Program-made: the position numbers and the translations under genes
Notes under the pieces: generated by a model
Told to the model about the DNA's origin: nothing
What the model saw: the letters and a program-made list of their open reading frames with translations, nothing else
The model's database searches: none
Assembly: GCA_025353235.1 (NCBI GenBank)
Contig: JANXQZ010000540.1
Span: 1 to 15,189, forward strand
Direction: 5' to 3'
DNA length: 15,189 nucleotides
Source: Bryobacterales bacterium
GTDB lineage: Bacteria > Acidobacteriota > Terriglobia > Bryobacterales > Bryobacteraceae
Part shown: piece after piece, positions 1 to 8,480 of the stretch
How the letters are laid out: every line of letters starts with the position of its first letter
Position numbering within the stretch: the stretch's first letter is position 1

Positions 1-474
1 CGGTTCCTGATGAAGATTCTAGTCACGTATCCTTCGCGCGCCGACTTGAATCGCATCGTAGAGCGGACGATCCAGCGCGAAGAGGCCCACCTCAGCCAAA
101 TGATCGACCGCGATACGATTCTGCATATTCGTTCCGTGTGCAAGGACATCCTGGTGGCGCCGCACGTTCAGGATTATGCGATTGACTTGGTGATGGCCAC
201 CCAGCCGGGCACTCCCGAGGCGCATGACTTGGCGAATAAATATATCCGCTACGGCAGTTCCCCGAGGGGCGCCCAGGCTTTGGTGGAGTGCGGCCGAGTG
301 CTGGCGCTGATGCGCGGGAGGCTGAATTTATCAGTCGACGATCTGCGGCTGATCGCACCCTCGATTCTGAGGCATCGCATTATCTTAAACTTCGACGCCC
401 ATGCCGATGGCCAGACGCCCGACACTCTGCTCACCAGGATCATTTCAAGCGTATCGGCCGCAGTGACGAAGTAA
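1..474 (+). CDS. MoxR-type AAA+ ATPase, C-terminal part (5' end outside window)
   Basis: The reading frame is open to the first base and begins with R-F-L-M-K-I, which matches the 'DRF..K' segment just after sensor 1/arginine-finger region in MoxR ATPases. The first ATG in the window (10) is therefore an internal Met and not the start. About 157 residues remain. They cover the end of the AAA core and the helical lid, including an S-P-R-G-A-Q-A-L motif around residue 85, which is typical of MoxR sensor 2. MoxR proteins are ATP-dependent chaperones that usually act with von Willebrand factor A and DUF58 proteins on metal-cofactor or envelope maturation; that role is family knowledge. The Walker motifs lie upstream and cannot be checked. 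The YHS protein gene starts 18 bases after its stop, so the two may be cotranscribed. Confidence 0.88.
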   Translation, partial: RFLMKILVTYPSRADLNRIVERTIQREEAHLSQMIDRDTILHIRSVCKDILVAPHVQDYAIDLVMATQPGTPEAHDLANKYIRYGSSPRGAQALVECGRVLALMRGRLNLSVDDLRLIAPSILRHRIILNFDAHADGQTPDTLLTRIISSVSAAVTK

Positions 475-492
475 AATTAGATTGGGTGTTAA

Positions 493-780
493 ATGTTTCG
501 CGCGATTGCCTACTTGATCCTGACGGTTTTTCTGATAACGGTGGTGAGAAGCATAATCGGCATTGTCGCCAAGGGATTCTCGGAGGCCATCCGAGGTTCG
601 TCAGCGAGTAATACGCGGCCCACGCCCGAGAGCAAAGCTCCGCTGACGGGCGAGTTAAAGAAAGATCCGGTGTGCGGCACCTACACCTCGGCCGCGAGTT
701 CCCTGCAGCAAACCGTAGGCGGCCAGACCTATTATTTCTGCTCGCCAAAGTGCCAGGAAACATTCCTGGCGCGATCTTAA
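493..780 (+). CDS. Membrane-anchored YHS/TRASH-like small metal-binding protein
   Basis: This 95-residue protein has one N-terminal hydrophobic segment (about residues 4-25), a polar Ser/Pro/Thr-rich linker, and a C-terminal YHS-like domain. The domain has K-D-P-V-C-G (Cys61), then Y-Y-F-C-S-P-K-C (Cys83, Cys87) followed by Q-x-x-F. This Cys...CxxxC arrangement is the typical metal-binding core of YHS/TRASH domains. Such domains are found in copper-handling and other heavy-metal proteins. The metal here is unknown. The start at ATG 493 gives a sensible signal-anchor, although no strong Shine-Dalgarno precedes it. The next gene probably starts at 783, two bases after this stop, which suggests translational coupling. 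The domain call is good; the cellular role is open. Confidence 0.8.
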   Translation: MFRAIAYLILTVFLITVVRSIIGIVAKGFSEAIRGSSASNTRPTPESKAPLTGELKKDPVCGTYTSAASSLQQTVGGQTYYFCSPKCQETFLARS

Positions 781-782
781 TT

Positions 783-2240
783 TTGCAACGAATTGCGATA
801 GCGGGAGCCACGGGCTATATCGGAGGCAGGCTTGCACCCAGGCTGCTGGAAGCCGGATATGCGCTGCGCTGCCTGGTGCGGTCGCCTCGTAAGCTAGAGG
901 GCCGTGACTGGACGTCGGATTCCCGCGTCGAAGTCCGTAAAGCCGACTTAGCCGACGCGCCATCACTCACCCGCGAACTGGTCGGATGCGATGCAGCATT
1001 CTATTTGGTGCATTCGATGATGTCGGCCGAAGAAGAGTATGCGCGGCGCGATCTCGACCTCGCTCATACGTTCGCGAACGCCGCGCGCGATGCAGGAGTT
1101 GGCCGCATCGTTTATCTCGGCGGCCTCGGCGAAACGGGCGCGGACCTGAGCGAACATTTGTCGTCGCGCCGGGATGTCGAGGCAGCGCTTGCGTCGGCTG
1201 GCGTGCCGGTGACCGTCCTGCGGGCGGCTATGATCATCGGCTCAGGCTCGGCATCGTTTGAGATTCTGCGCTACCTGGTCCAACGCCTGCCGGTGATGAT
1301 CACGCCGAAATGGGTCAGCACGCCTTGTCAGCCAATCGCAGTCGACAACGTGCTTGCATACCTGGTGGGCGTGTTGTCGGTGCCGGAATCCATTGGAGGC
1401 GTCTTCGACATTGGCGGATGTCAAGTGCTCTGCTATCGCGACATCATGCGCATCATGGCGGAAGAACTCGGGGTTCCGCGCCGCTGGATTCTTCCGGTGC
1501 CCGTCCTCACGCCACGCTTGAGTTCTTACTGGATCCATCTGGTCACGCCGCTCAGCAACAAGATCGCGAGACCGTTGGCGGAGGGGTTGAAGAACGAGGT
1601 GGTCTGTCGAGAGGACCGGATCATTCGCCTCATTCCGCAGAAACTGCTGGATGTTCGCGAAGCCATCCATGCTGCTTTGAGTCAGTTGGAATCGCACATG
1701 GTGGAAACGAACTGGTCCTTGGCAGGCCCCATGCCGGGCGATCCAGACTGGTCCGGCGGCACGGTCTTTCGCGACGAGCGCGAAGTCTCCATCGAAGCTC
1801 CTGCATGGGCTGCGTTTCGTGCGGTGTGTCGGGTTGGCGGCGGGAACGGCTGGTATGCCGATTGGCTCTGGAAAATTCGAGGCTGGCTGGATAATATGGC
1901 AGGCGGGCCAGGGCTGCGCCGCGGCCGAAGGCATCCAGATACTCTGAGATACGGGGACGCTCTCGACTTCTGGCGCGTGGTTGGTTTCGAGCGCGATCGC
2001 TACTTATCCTTGCGAGCGGAAATGCGCTTACCGGGAGAGGCCTTGCTCGATTTTCGGGTGGAAGCCAAAGGCGAGCGGCAGTGTGCGTTGCGCCAAACCG
2101 CCCTCTTTGAGCCTCGCGGCTTGTTCGGGTTGCTGTATTGGTATGCGGTCCTGCCATTTCATGGCCTCGTTTTCAGAGGTATGCTTGCGGGTATTCAGCG
2201 CGATGCGGTGCAAATAGCGCGGCTTGATCAGCCGCGCTAA
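783..2240 (+). CDS. YbjT-like atypical SDR (NAD(P)-binding) with DUF2867 domain
   Basis: From a TTG start at 783 the protein is 485 residues, close to the roughly 476 of E. coli YbjT. It opens with a beta strand and the nucleotide-binding loop G-A-T-G-Y-I-G (residues 8-14), as extended/atypical short-chain dehydrogenases do. A Y-L-V-H-S-M segment follows, typical of this subfamily. The C-terminal part (about 325-480) matches DUF2867, with G-T-V-F-R-D at its start and an aromatic G-L-L-Y-W-Y near its end. An in-frame ATG at 672 would add 37 residues that overlap the YHS gene and precede the Rossmann strand, so it is rejected. Substrate and reaction are unknown; family members are usually annotated as NAD(P)H-binding or epimerase-like. 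The gene follows the YHS gene with almost no gap and has no good Shine-Dalgarno of its own, so reinitiation is likely (inference). Confidence 0.85.
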   Translation: MQRIAIAGATGYIGGRLAPRLLEAGYALRCLVRSPRKLEGRDWTSDSRVEVRKADLADAPSLTRELVGCDAAFYLVHSMMSAEEEYARRDLDLAHTFANAARDAGVGRIVYLGGLGETGADLSEHLSSRRDVEAALASAGVPVTVLRAAMIIGSGSASFEILRYLVQRLPVMITPKWVSTPCQPIAVDNVLAYLVGVLSVPESIGGVFDIGGCQVLCYRDIMRIMAEELGVPRRWILPVPVLTPRLSSYWIHLVTPLSNKIARPLAEGLKNEVVCREDRIIRLIPQKLLDVREAIHAALSQLESHMVETNWSLAGPMPGDPDWSGGTVFRDEREVSIEAPAWAAFRAVCRVGGGNGWYADWLWKIRGWLDNMAGGPGLRRGRRHPDTLRYGDALDFWRVVGFERDRYLSLRAEMRLPGEALLDFRVEAKGERQCALRQTALFEPRGLFGLLYWYAVLPFHGLVFRGMLAGIQRDAVQIARLDQPR

Positions 2241-2341
2241 TCGCTGAACTCTTGTAGGCTTCCTGGCGGCGGGAGGCATGGATAGGTTGATGCGGTGCTG
2301 TTAAGCTATCTGGCAATGGACTTGCGAAGTCAGCTTTCCGC

Positions 2342-4648
2342 ATGATCTCCCGACGAGAGCTCCTCATTGGCGCCGGGTGTACTTTAGCAGTGCATAGCGA
2401 ACCGAGCGGGCTGCCCGGCACCCAAGAGCTAACGTGGGAAGGCGACTTGTCCGAGCGCATGATGGACGGCGCTCATCAGTTTGTGGAGCGCAAGATCGCC
2501 GAGTCGGTCGAGCGGCGCAAAGAGCGCTGGAACCGCGATTTCAACTCGCTCCAAGCCTACGAGAAATCCGTCGCTCCCAATCGTGCTCGATTCGCTCACA
2601 AGATCGGATTGGCCGACCCGCGCCTCGCTGCCGCTATGGAACGCTTTGGGGATGATGCCGCTCCGGCGCTGGTTGCCGATCTAGACAGCTATCGCATTTA
2701 TCAGGTGCGCTGGCCGGTGCTCGAAGGAGTTTTTGGAGAGGGCTTGCTGCTGGAGCCGAAACGACTCCCGGCCGGGTTTGTTGTAGCTCTGCCGGACGCC
2801 GACCAGACGCCCGAACAGATCTCCGGACTCGCGAAAGGCACTCCTGCAGAAAACCAATTCGCTCGCCGCTTGGCTGAGAACGGGTTTGAGGTAGTGATAC
2901 CGGCACTGATCGACCGTTCGGCTCGCTGGTCTGGACATCCCGAGATCCGCATGACCGATCAGCCGCATCGCGAATGGATTTATCGCCAGGCGTACCACAT
3001 GGGGCGGCACGTGATCGGTTACGAGGTGCAGAAGGTGCTGGCCGCCGTGGACTGGTTCCGCACGAAGACGGAGCGGAGCGAGATCGGCGTGGCTGGATTC
3101 TGCGAAGGAGGGCTGGTGGCGCTGTATGCCGCCGCAGTGGACCCTCGCATTGCAGCCGTGCTGGTAAGCGGATACTTCGATTCCAGGCGGCGGGTGTGGT
3201 CCGAGCCGATCTATCGCAACGTTTGGGGCTTGCTCACCGAGTTCGGAGATGCCGAGATCGCCACGCTCATCGCACCGCGCGGATTGGCGATCGAGTACAG
3301 CAGAATCCCGGACCAGACCAGTCCAAAAGGGGATTTGCGAACGCCGGAGTTCGAGAGCGTAGCGGCTGAGTATCATCGAATCGGTTCGCTGCTGCCAGAC
3401 CAGTTTCAAGCGCGCGAACTGATCAGCGCCGAGGGGCGCGCCCCTGCAGGCCCCGGGTCTCGGGCGGCGATGGAGGCCTTCGTGCGGATGCTGGGCGCGA
3501 ACGTAGCGCTGCCGCTATCGAACCAGCCGCCAGTGGATGCCCGTATCGCTTTCGATCCTGCCGAGCGTCAGAAGCGGCAGGTGCGGCAGGCAGAGAATCA
3601 CGTGCAGACCCTGATTCGGGCAGCCGGATCGGTCCGCGAACGCTTCTTCCTGTACAAGGTAATGCCTGAGCTGGCGGACGACCAGTGGTCAACCGATTTG
3701 CGGCACAAAGCTTTTCCCGCCAGGAAATTTATTGCGGGCGCGGAGGAGTATCGCCGCTATTTCAATGAGCAGGTGATGGGCACGTTTGAGGAGCCCATGC
3801 TGCCTGCAAACGCGCGCACGCGTCGCATCCGGCAGACTGCTCAATGGACCGAGTACGAGGTGGTTCTGGATGTGTGGCCGGAAGTGTTCGCCTGGGGGCT
3901 TCTGTTGGTTCCTACGCGAATCCGAGCGGGTGAGCGAAGGCCCGTAGTGGTGTGCCAGCACGGGCGGCGTGGGCTTCCGCATGAAACCGTGGAAGGCGAC
4001 AGCCCGTACTATCACGATTTCGCGGCGCGGCTGGCCGAGCGGGGGTTCGTCACGTTCGCTCCGCACAACTTGTATCGCGGGGAGGATCGCTATCGCTGGC
4101 TTTGCCGCAAGAGCAACAACGTGCAGGCAACGCTATTCTCGTTCATCATCGCGCAGCACGATCAGATTCTGCGCTGGCTGGGGACTCTGCCGATGGTGGA
4201 CGCGGCGCGCATCGGCTTCTACGGACTGAGCTATGGAGGCGAGTCGGCCGTCCGGCTTCCGGCCGCTTTGGAAGGGTTTGCCCTCTCGATCTGTTCCGGC
4301 GATTTCAATAGCTGGACGGAAAAGGTGGCCGCTACGGATTTGCGTTTCAGCTTCATGTACAGCGTCGAGTGGGAGATGCCCTACTTCGATATGGGCAACA
4401 CCTTCGACTATGCCGAGATGACCTACCTAATCCTGCCTCGGCCGTTTATGGTGGAGCGAGGCCATAACGACCGGGTGAGCCGTGACCAATGGGTGGCGCA
4501 AGAATATGCCAAAGTGCGCTGGCTCTACACGCAGCTCGGACTCGGCGACAAGACTGCGATCGAATACTTCAACGGCGGCCACACGATCAATGCCGAAGGA
4601 ACCTTCCGCTTCCTGCACAAGCACCTGAACTGGCCGGAGCCTCGCTGA
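2342..4648 (+). CDS. Exported tandem alpha/beta-hydrolase (dienelactone-hydrolase-like)
   Basis: The protein has 768 residues. The N-terminus S-R-R-E-L-L-I followed by a short hydrophobic stretch is a plausible twin-arginine (Tat) signal. Two alpha/beta-hydrolase units follow. The first has the nucleophile elbow G-F-C-E-G-G with Cys254, as in classical dienelactone hydrolases, which use Cys in G-x-C-x-G-G. The second has G-L-S-Y-G-G with Ser630, an H-N-D acid candidate (Asp710) and a G-G-H-T-I-N His (His747), making a complete Ser-Asp-His set in the usual order. No clear acid/His pair was seen for the first unit, which may be degenerate or structural. The natural substrate is unknown; related exported proteins in Acidobacteriota and Planctomycetota are annotated only as dienelactone hydrolase or acetyl-xylan-esterase-like. 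The 101-base gap upstream holds no convincing promoter or Shine-Dalgarno. Confidence 0.82.
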   Translation: MISRRELLIGAGCTLAVHSEPSGLPGTQELTWEGDLSERMMDGAHQFVERKIAESVERRKERWNRDFNSLQAYEKSVAPNRARFAHKIGLADPRLAAAMERFGDDAAPALVADLDSYRIYQVRWPVLEGVFGEGLLLEPKRLPAGFVVALPDADQTPEQISGLAKGTPAENQFARRLAENGFEVVIPALIDRSARWSGHPEIRMTDQPHREWIYRQAYHMGRHVIGYEVQKVLAAVDWFRTKTERSEIGVAGFCEGGLVALYAAAVDPRIAAVLVSGYFDSRRRVWSEPIYRNVWGLLTEFGDAEIATLIAPRGLAIEYSRIPDQTSPKGDLRTPEFESVAAEYHRIGSLLPDQFQARELISAEGRAPAGPGSRAAMEAFVRMLGANVALPLSNQPPVDARIAFDPAERQKRQVRQAENHVQTLIRAAGSVRERFFLYKVMPELADDQWSTDLRHKAFPARKFIAGAEEYRRYFNEQVMGTFEEPMLPANARTRRIRQTAQWTEYEVVLDVWPEVFAWGLLLVPTRIRAGERRPVVVCQHGRRGLPHETVEGDSPYYHDFAARLAERGFVTFAPHNLYRGEDRYRWLCRKSNNVQATLFSFIIAQHDQILRWLGTLPMVDAARIGFYGLSYGGESAVRLPAALEGFALSICSGDFNSWTEKVAATDLRFSFMYSVEWEMPYFDMGNTFDYAEMTYLILPRPFMVERGHNDRVSRDQWVAQEYAKVRWLYTQLGLGDKTAIEYFNGGHTINAEGTFRFLHKHLNWPEPR

Positions 4649-4700
4649 CGTTTCCCGACCACCTCAGCGGACGGCGACGCAGCCTTCGATTACTATTACA

Positions 4701-4705
4701 AGGAG
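4701..4705 (+). promoter_or_regulatory. Shine-Dalgarno that decides the GH3 start
   Basis: AGGAG lies 9 bases before ATG 4715 but only 3 bases before an in-frame TTG at 4709. The spacing favours the ATG as the start of the GH3 gene. Confidence 0.6.
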
Positions 4706-4714
4706 AACTTGTTT

Positions 4715-6490
<1,776 letters not shown>

Positions 6491-6500
6491 TCCTGCGATG

Positions 6501-6731
6501 TTATTCGACCGGTACCGTTGAGCCCTTCCTTTGCTGTGAGTGCCTCGCAAGCCGGTCAATGCGCTCGTCGATCAGGCTGCGTACCCCCTTCAAAAACTCC
6601 ATGCGGGAATTGCGGAAGTGGTCCCGCGTGGATTGCGACCACACGTTTCGCAACATCGCCGTCGCCTGCGGACCGGCCCCGCTGCAGAAGCAACCTCCGA
6701 CAGATGGCCCGGTTTTCACGTTTTCGTCCAT
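6501..6731 (-). CDS. Small CxC protein translationally coupled to the ArsA-like ATPase
   Basis: This 76-residue protein belongs to no family I recognise. The N-terminal third is Gly/Cys-rich with G-G-C-F-C-S-G (Cys14 and Cys16, a CxC motif). The remainder is charged and amphipathic, including R-N-V-W-S-Q, H-F-R-N-S-R and a predicted helix with L-I-D-E-R-I-D-R-L. There is no signal peptide or membrane segment. It is supported as a real gene by a near-perfect Shine-Dalgarno (AAGGAGGT, 5 bases before ATG) located in the last codons of the ATPase gene, whose stop codon sits between that site and this start. Coupled translation suggests it works with the ATPase, for example as a metal-binding or adaptor subunit (inference). 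Its end lies 10 bases from the convergent GH3 stop. Confidence 0.72.
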   Translation of the reverse strand: MDENVKTGPSVGGCFCSGAGPQATAMLRNVWSQSTRDHFRNSRMEFLKGVRSLIDERIDRLARHSQQRKGSTVPVE

Positions 6732-6732
6732 T

Positions 6733-7920
6733 TCAAACCTCCTTCATTTCCACGATCAACCGACTATTTTCGAGTCTGGCTTTCAACGGCGAGAGCGCGG
6801 CCATGGATGTCGGCAGCCCGATGTGCCGCCGCAACGTTCCGACTTGCACCACCAGCTCGTCGCCCTTCTTGAACAACCCTACATCCCCCTTCACAGCGAA
6901 TGGCAACTGCAAATGCACTTCGTAATGCGAGTTGTTTTTCACGAACGAATACGGAGCTTCGGTGCGGGTCACGGCGGCGGGGTCTTCATCCTCGCGATAA
7001 AGTACCCTCGCTACCTCTTCCAATCGCTCGCTTCCGAGCACTTCATGCGTGAATAGGGGAATCCGCTTAACTGGCACCGGCGAAAAGTATTGGTCGATCT
7101 CCTGCAACACTTTACTCTGCGATGCGCGCCACTCTTTAAAATACGCGTCCGTCACGGTTTCGGGCAGAACTCGGTTCACCAAGATGCCGTCCACCGTCAA
7201 GCCATGCAGCGTGAAATACACAAAAGCCCTTTGCGTTTCGCGCAGCACCATCTTCTCAGGGTTTGTCACCAGCCTGACGCTGGTAATGCGCGGATCTTCC
7301 ATGATCTCGCCGATGCCGTCGAGTCTCTGGAACAACGACTGAATGTTGGCAAAGTAGCTGTCGCTCGGAAGCTCTACGGGGGAGACGCGATTGGCGAGCG
7401 GACGCACGGCCTTGAGCAGTCCACGCTGGAAAGGGAACACATGTTTCATGTACCAATCGAGCGTGGTGGGCATGCTGACGAAGCGCAGCGATTCGGCGGT
7501 GGGCGCGCAATCGAGCACGATGACGTCGTACCGCCCTTCGCGCCGGTACTGGTTAACATACATCATCGCGCTGAGCTCTTCCATGCCCGGCAGGATTGCG
7601 AGCTCTTCCGCTTCGACATCGCTGATGCCGGAAGTACGCAAGACGGCGACGACGTAGGTAGAAATCTCTTTCCAATAGCGTTTGATCTCAAGCTGGATGT
7701 TGACTTCGTGGATGGCTAAACGCTCGTTGATGGAAAACGGTTCGCCGGTCTGGCTCTGGAAGAGGCTGGTCTCGAGATCGAAAGAGTCGGCCAGACTATG
7801 GGCCGGATCAACGCTCATCACCAGGGTTCGATACCCGAGCCGTGAAAGCTGGAGTCCGGTGGCAGCGGCCAGACTGGTTTTTCCTACGCCTCCTTTGCCA
7901 CTGAACAGAAGGATGCGCAT
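6733..7920 (-). CDS. ArsA/Get3-type ATPase with C-terminal HSP20-like domain
   Basis: This 395-residue, single-unit ATPase of the ArsA family (SIMIBI class) starts with the deviant Walker A loop G-K-G-G-V-G-K-T (residues 8-15, signature Lys9). It also carries switch I-like D-P-A-H-S-L (38-43) and the switch II-like L-D-C-A-P-T (from 136). About residues 323-395 resemble the ArsA HSP20-like domain found at the C-terminus of many bacterial homologues. The only cysteine in the protein is Cys138, in the nucleotide-binding motif. It therefore lacks the arsenite-binding Cys set of E. coli ArsA and the CxxC zinc motif of Get3. Arsenite export is unlikely, and no ArsB-like pump is nearby. A chaperone or targeting role is possible (inference). 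No good Shine-Dalgarno is seen; a TAAAAT hexamer 5 bases upstream of the ATG could be a -10 of a leaderless transcript, but this is weak. Confidence 0.87.
   Translation of the reverse strand: MRILLFSGKGGVGKTSLAAATGLQLSRLGYRTLVMSVDPAHSLADSFDLETSLFQSQTGEPFSINERLAIHEVNIQLEIKRYWKEISTYVVAVLRTSGISDVEAEELAILPGMEELSAMMYVNQYRREGRYDVIVLDCAPTAESLRFVSMPTTLDWYMKHVFPFQRGLLKAVRPLANRVSPVELPSDSYFANIQSLFQRLDGIGEIMEDPRITSVRLVTNPEKMVLRETQRAFVYFTLHGLTVDGILVNRVLPETVTDAYFKEWRASQSKVLQEIDQYFSPVPVKRIPLFTHEVLGSERLEEVARVLYREDEDPAAVTRTEAPYSFVKNNSHYEVHLQLPFAVKGDVGLFKKGDELVVQVGTLRRHIGLPTSMAALSPLKARLENSRLIVEMKEV
6737..6744 (-). promoter_or_regulatory. Strong Shine-Dalgarno inside the arsA-like 3' end
   Basis: On the - strand this reads AAGGAGGT followed by TTGAA and ATG (6731). 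The TGA stop of the ATPase gene (6735-6733) lies within that spacer. This supports the downstream 76-residue gene and its coupling to the ATPase. Confidence 0.75.
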
Positions 7921-7942
7921 ACTTTATTTTACCCCCATGGAT

Positions 7943-7968
7943 TCCGGTTGTAGGAAGCGGCAACCGGA
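7943..7968. repeat. Perfect 8-bp inverted repeat upstream of the arsA-like gene
   Basis: TCCGGTTG (7943-7950) and CAACCGGA (7961-7968) are exact reverse complements around a 10-base loop, 23 bases upstream of the - strand ATPase start. No T-run follows on either strand, so it is not a typical intrinsic terminator. It could be an operator, a 5'-leader hairpin, or a stem left from a group II intron ribozyme. Confidence 0.5.
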
Positions 7969-8197
7969 GCGAAACCGCAAGGCGTACCCGCGAGGTGAAG
8001 CTGAAAGAAGCGGATAGCAAACTCTCGAGAATAGTCATCAAGACGCATTGGGTAGAGCCGGACGGCGCGAGCGTGAGAGCGAAGCGGCAATCAAGCGCCG
8101 CCGCCTAACGAGTGCCGAAAAGCCCAAGCGGTGCAGCCGCCCAAGCCCGAGGCGACGGACTTACGATGCCGATTCGCGAACCTTCCGACAGAAAGCG
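7968..8197 (+). other. Possible group II intron ribozyme remnant (non-coding)
   Basis: This stretch separates the ATPase gene from the reverse-transcriptase-like fragment and encodes nothing recognisable. It is rich in short complementary GC blocks and GNRA-like AGCGAAGCGG/GCGAAACCGC segments, the texture expected of a structured RNA. Its position directly 5' of a maturase N-terminus is where group II domains I-III and the start of domain IV would lie. I did not find an intact 5' GUGYG start or a domain V hairpin, so at best it is a fragment. This is an inference from position and composition. Confidence 0.3.
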
Positions 8198-8314
8198 GTG
8201 CACCAGAACCTGATGGAACAAGCGGTCGCGCCCGAAAACTACGGCCAAGCCCTCGCGGCGGTTAAACGCAACGCTGGCGCCCCCGGGGTGGACGGGATGC
8301 CGACTGCGGAACTG
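8177..8314 (+). pseudogene. Group II intron maturase N-terminal fragment
   Basis: Part of the chimeric frame. The diagnostic run is N-L-M-E-Q (from 8207) through G-A-P-G-V-D-G-M, the standard opening of LtrA-like proteins before reverse transcriptase block RT1. Everything from RT1 onward is missing. Confidence 0.72.
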
Positions 8315-8480
8315 GCTCGCAAACTGGGATGCTTGATCCTCACGCGAACCGTTAAGCACAAGCATCAACTCGGTCTCGATTCTTATGACCGCTTTTTCCC
8401 AAACCAGGACACGATGCCTAAGGGAGGGCTAGGGAATCTGATTGCGCTAGCCACCCCAACGCGAAAGGACGCGTCAAGAA
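8315..8480 (+). pseudogene. Fragment of TOTE-type archaeo-eukaryotic primase domain
   Basis: Part of the chimeric frame. The segment from A-R-K-L-G-C to G-N-L-I-A-L (8315-8449) is the recognisable part. Similarity fades after that, and the TPR gene's stop codon begins at 8481. The helicase and nuclease parts of such systems are absent. The assignment is from memory of the family consensus. Confidence 0.65.

Noticed and set aside
672..782. Longer SDR start at ATG 672
   Set aside because: The extra 37 residues overlap the YHS domain codons in another frame, look unlike protein of this family, and precede the Rossmann strand that should be at the N-terminus.
1242..1934. 230-codon open frame on the - strand
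   Set aside because: It is antisense to the SDR/DUF2867 gene, with no motif or ribosome site of its own.
6733..7920. Arsenite resistance operon
   Set aside because: The ATPase lacks the arsenite-binding cysteines, and no arsB, arsC or arsR-like gene is in the window.
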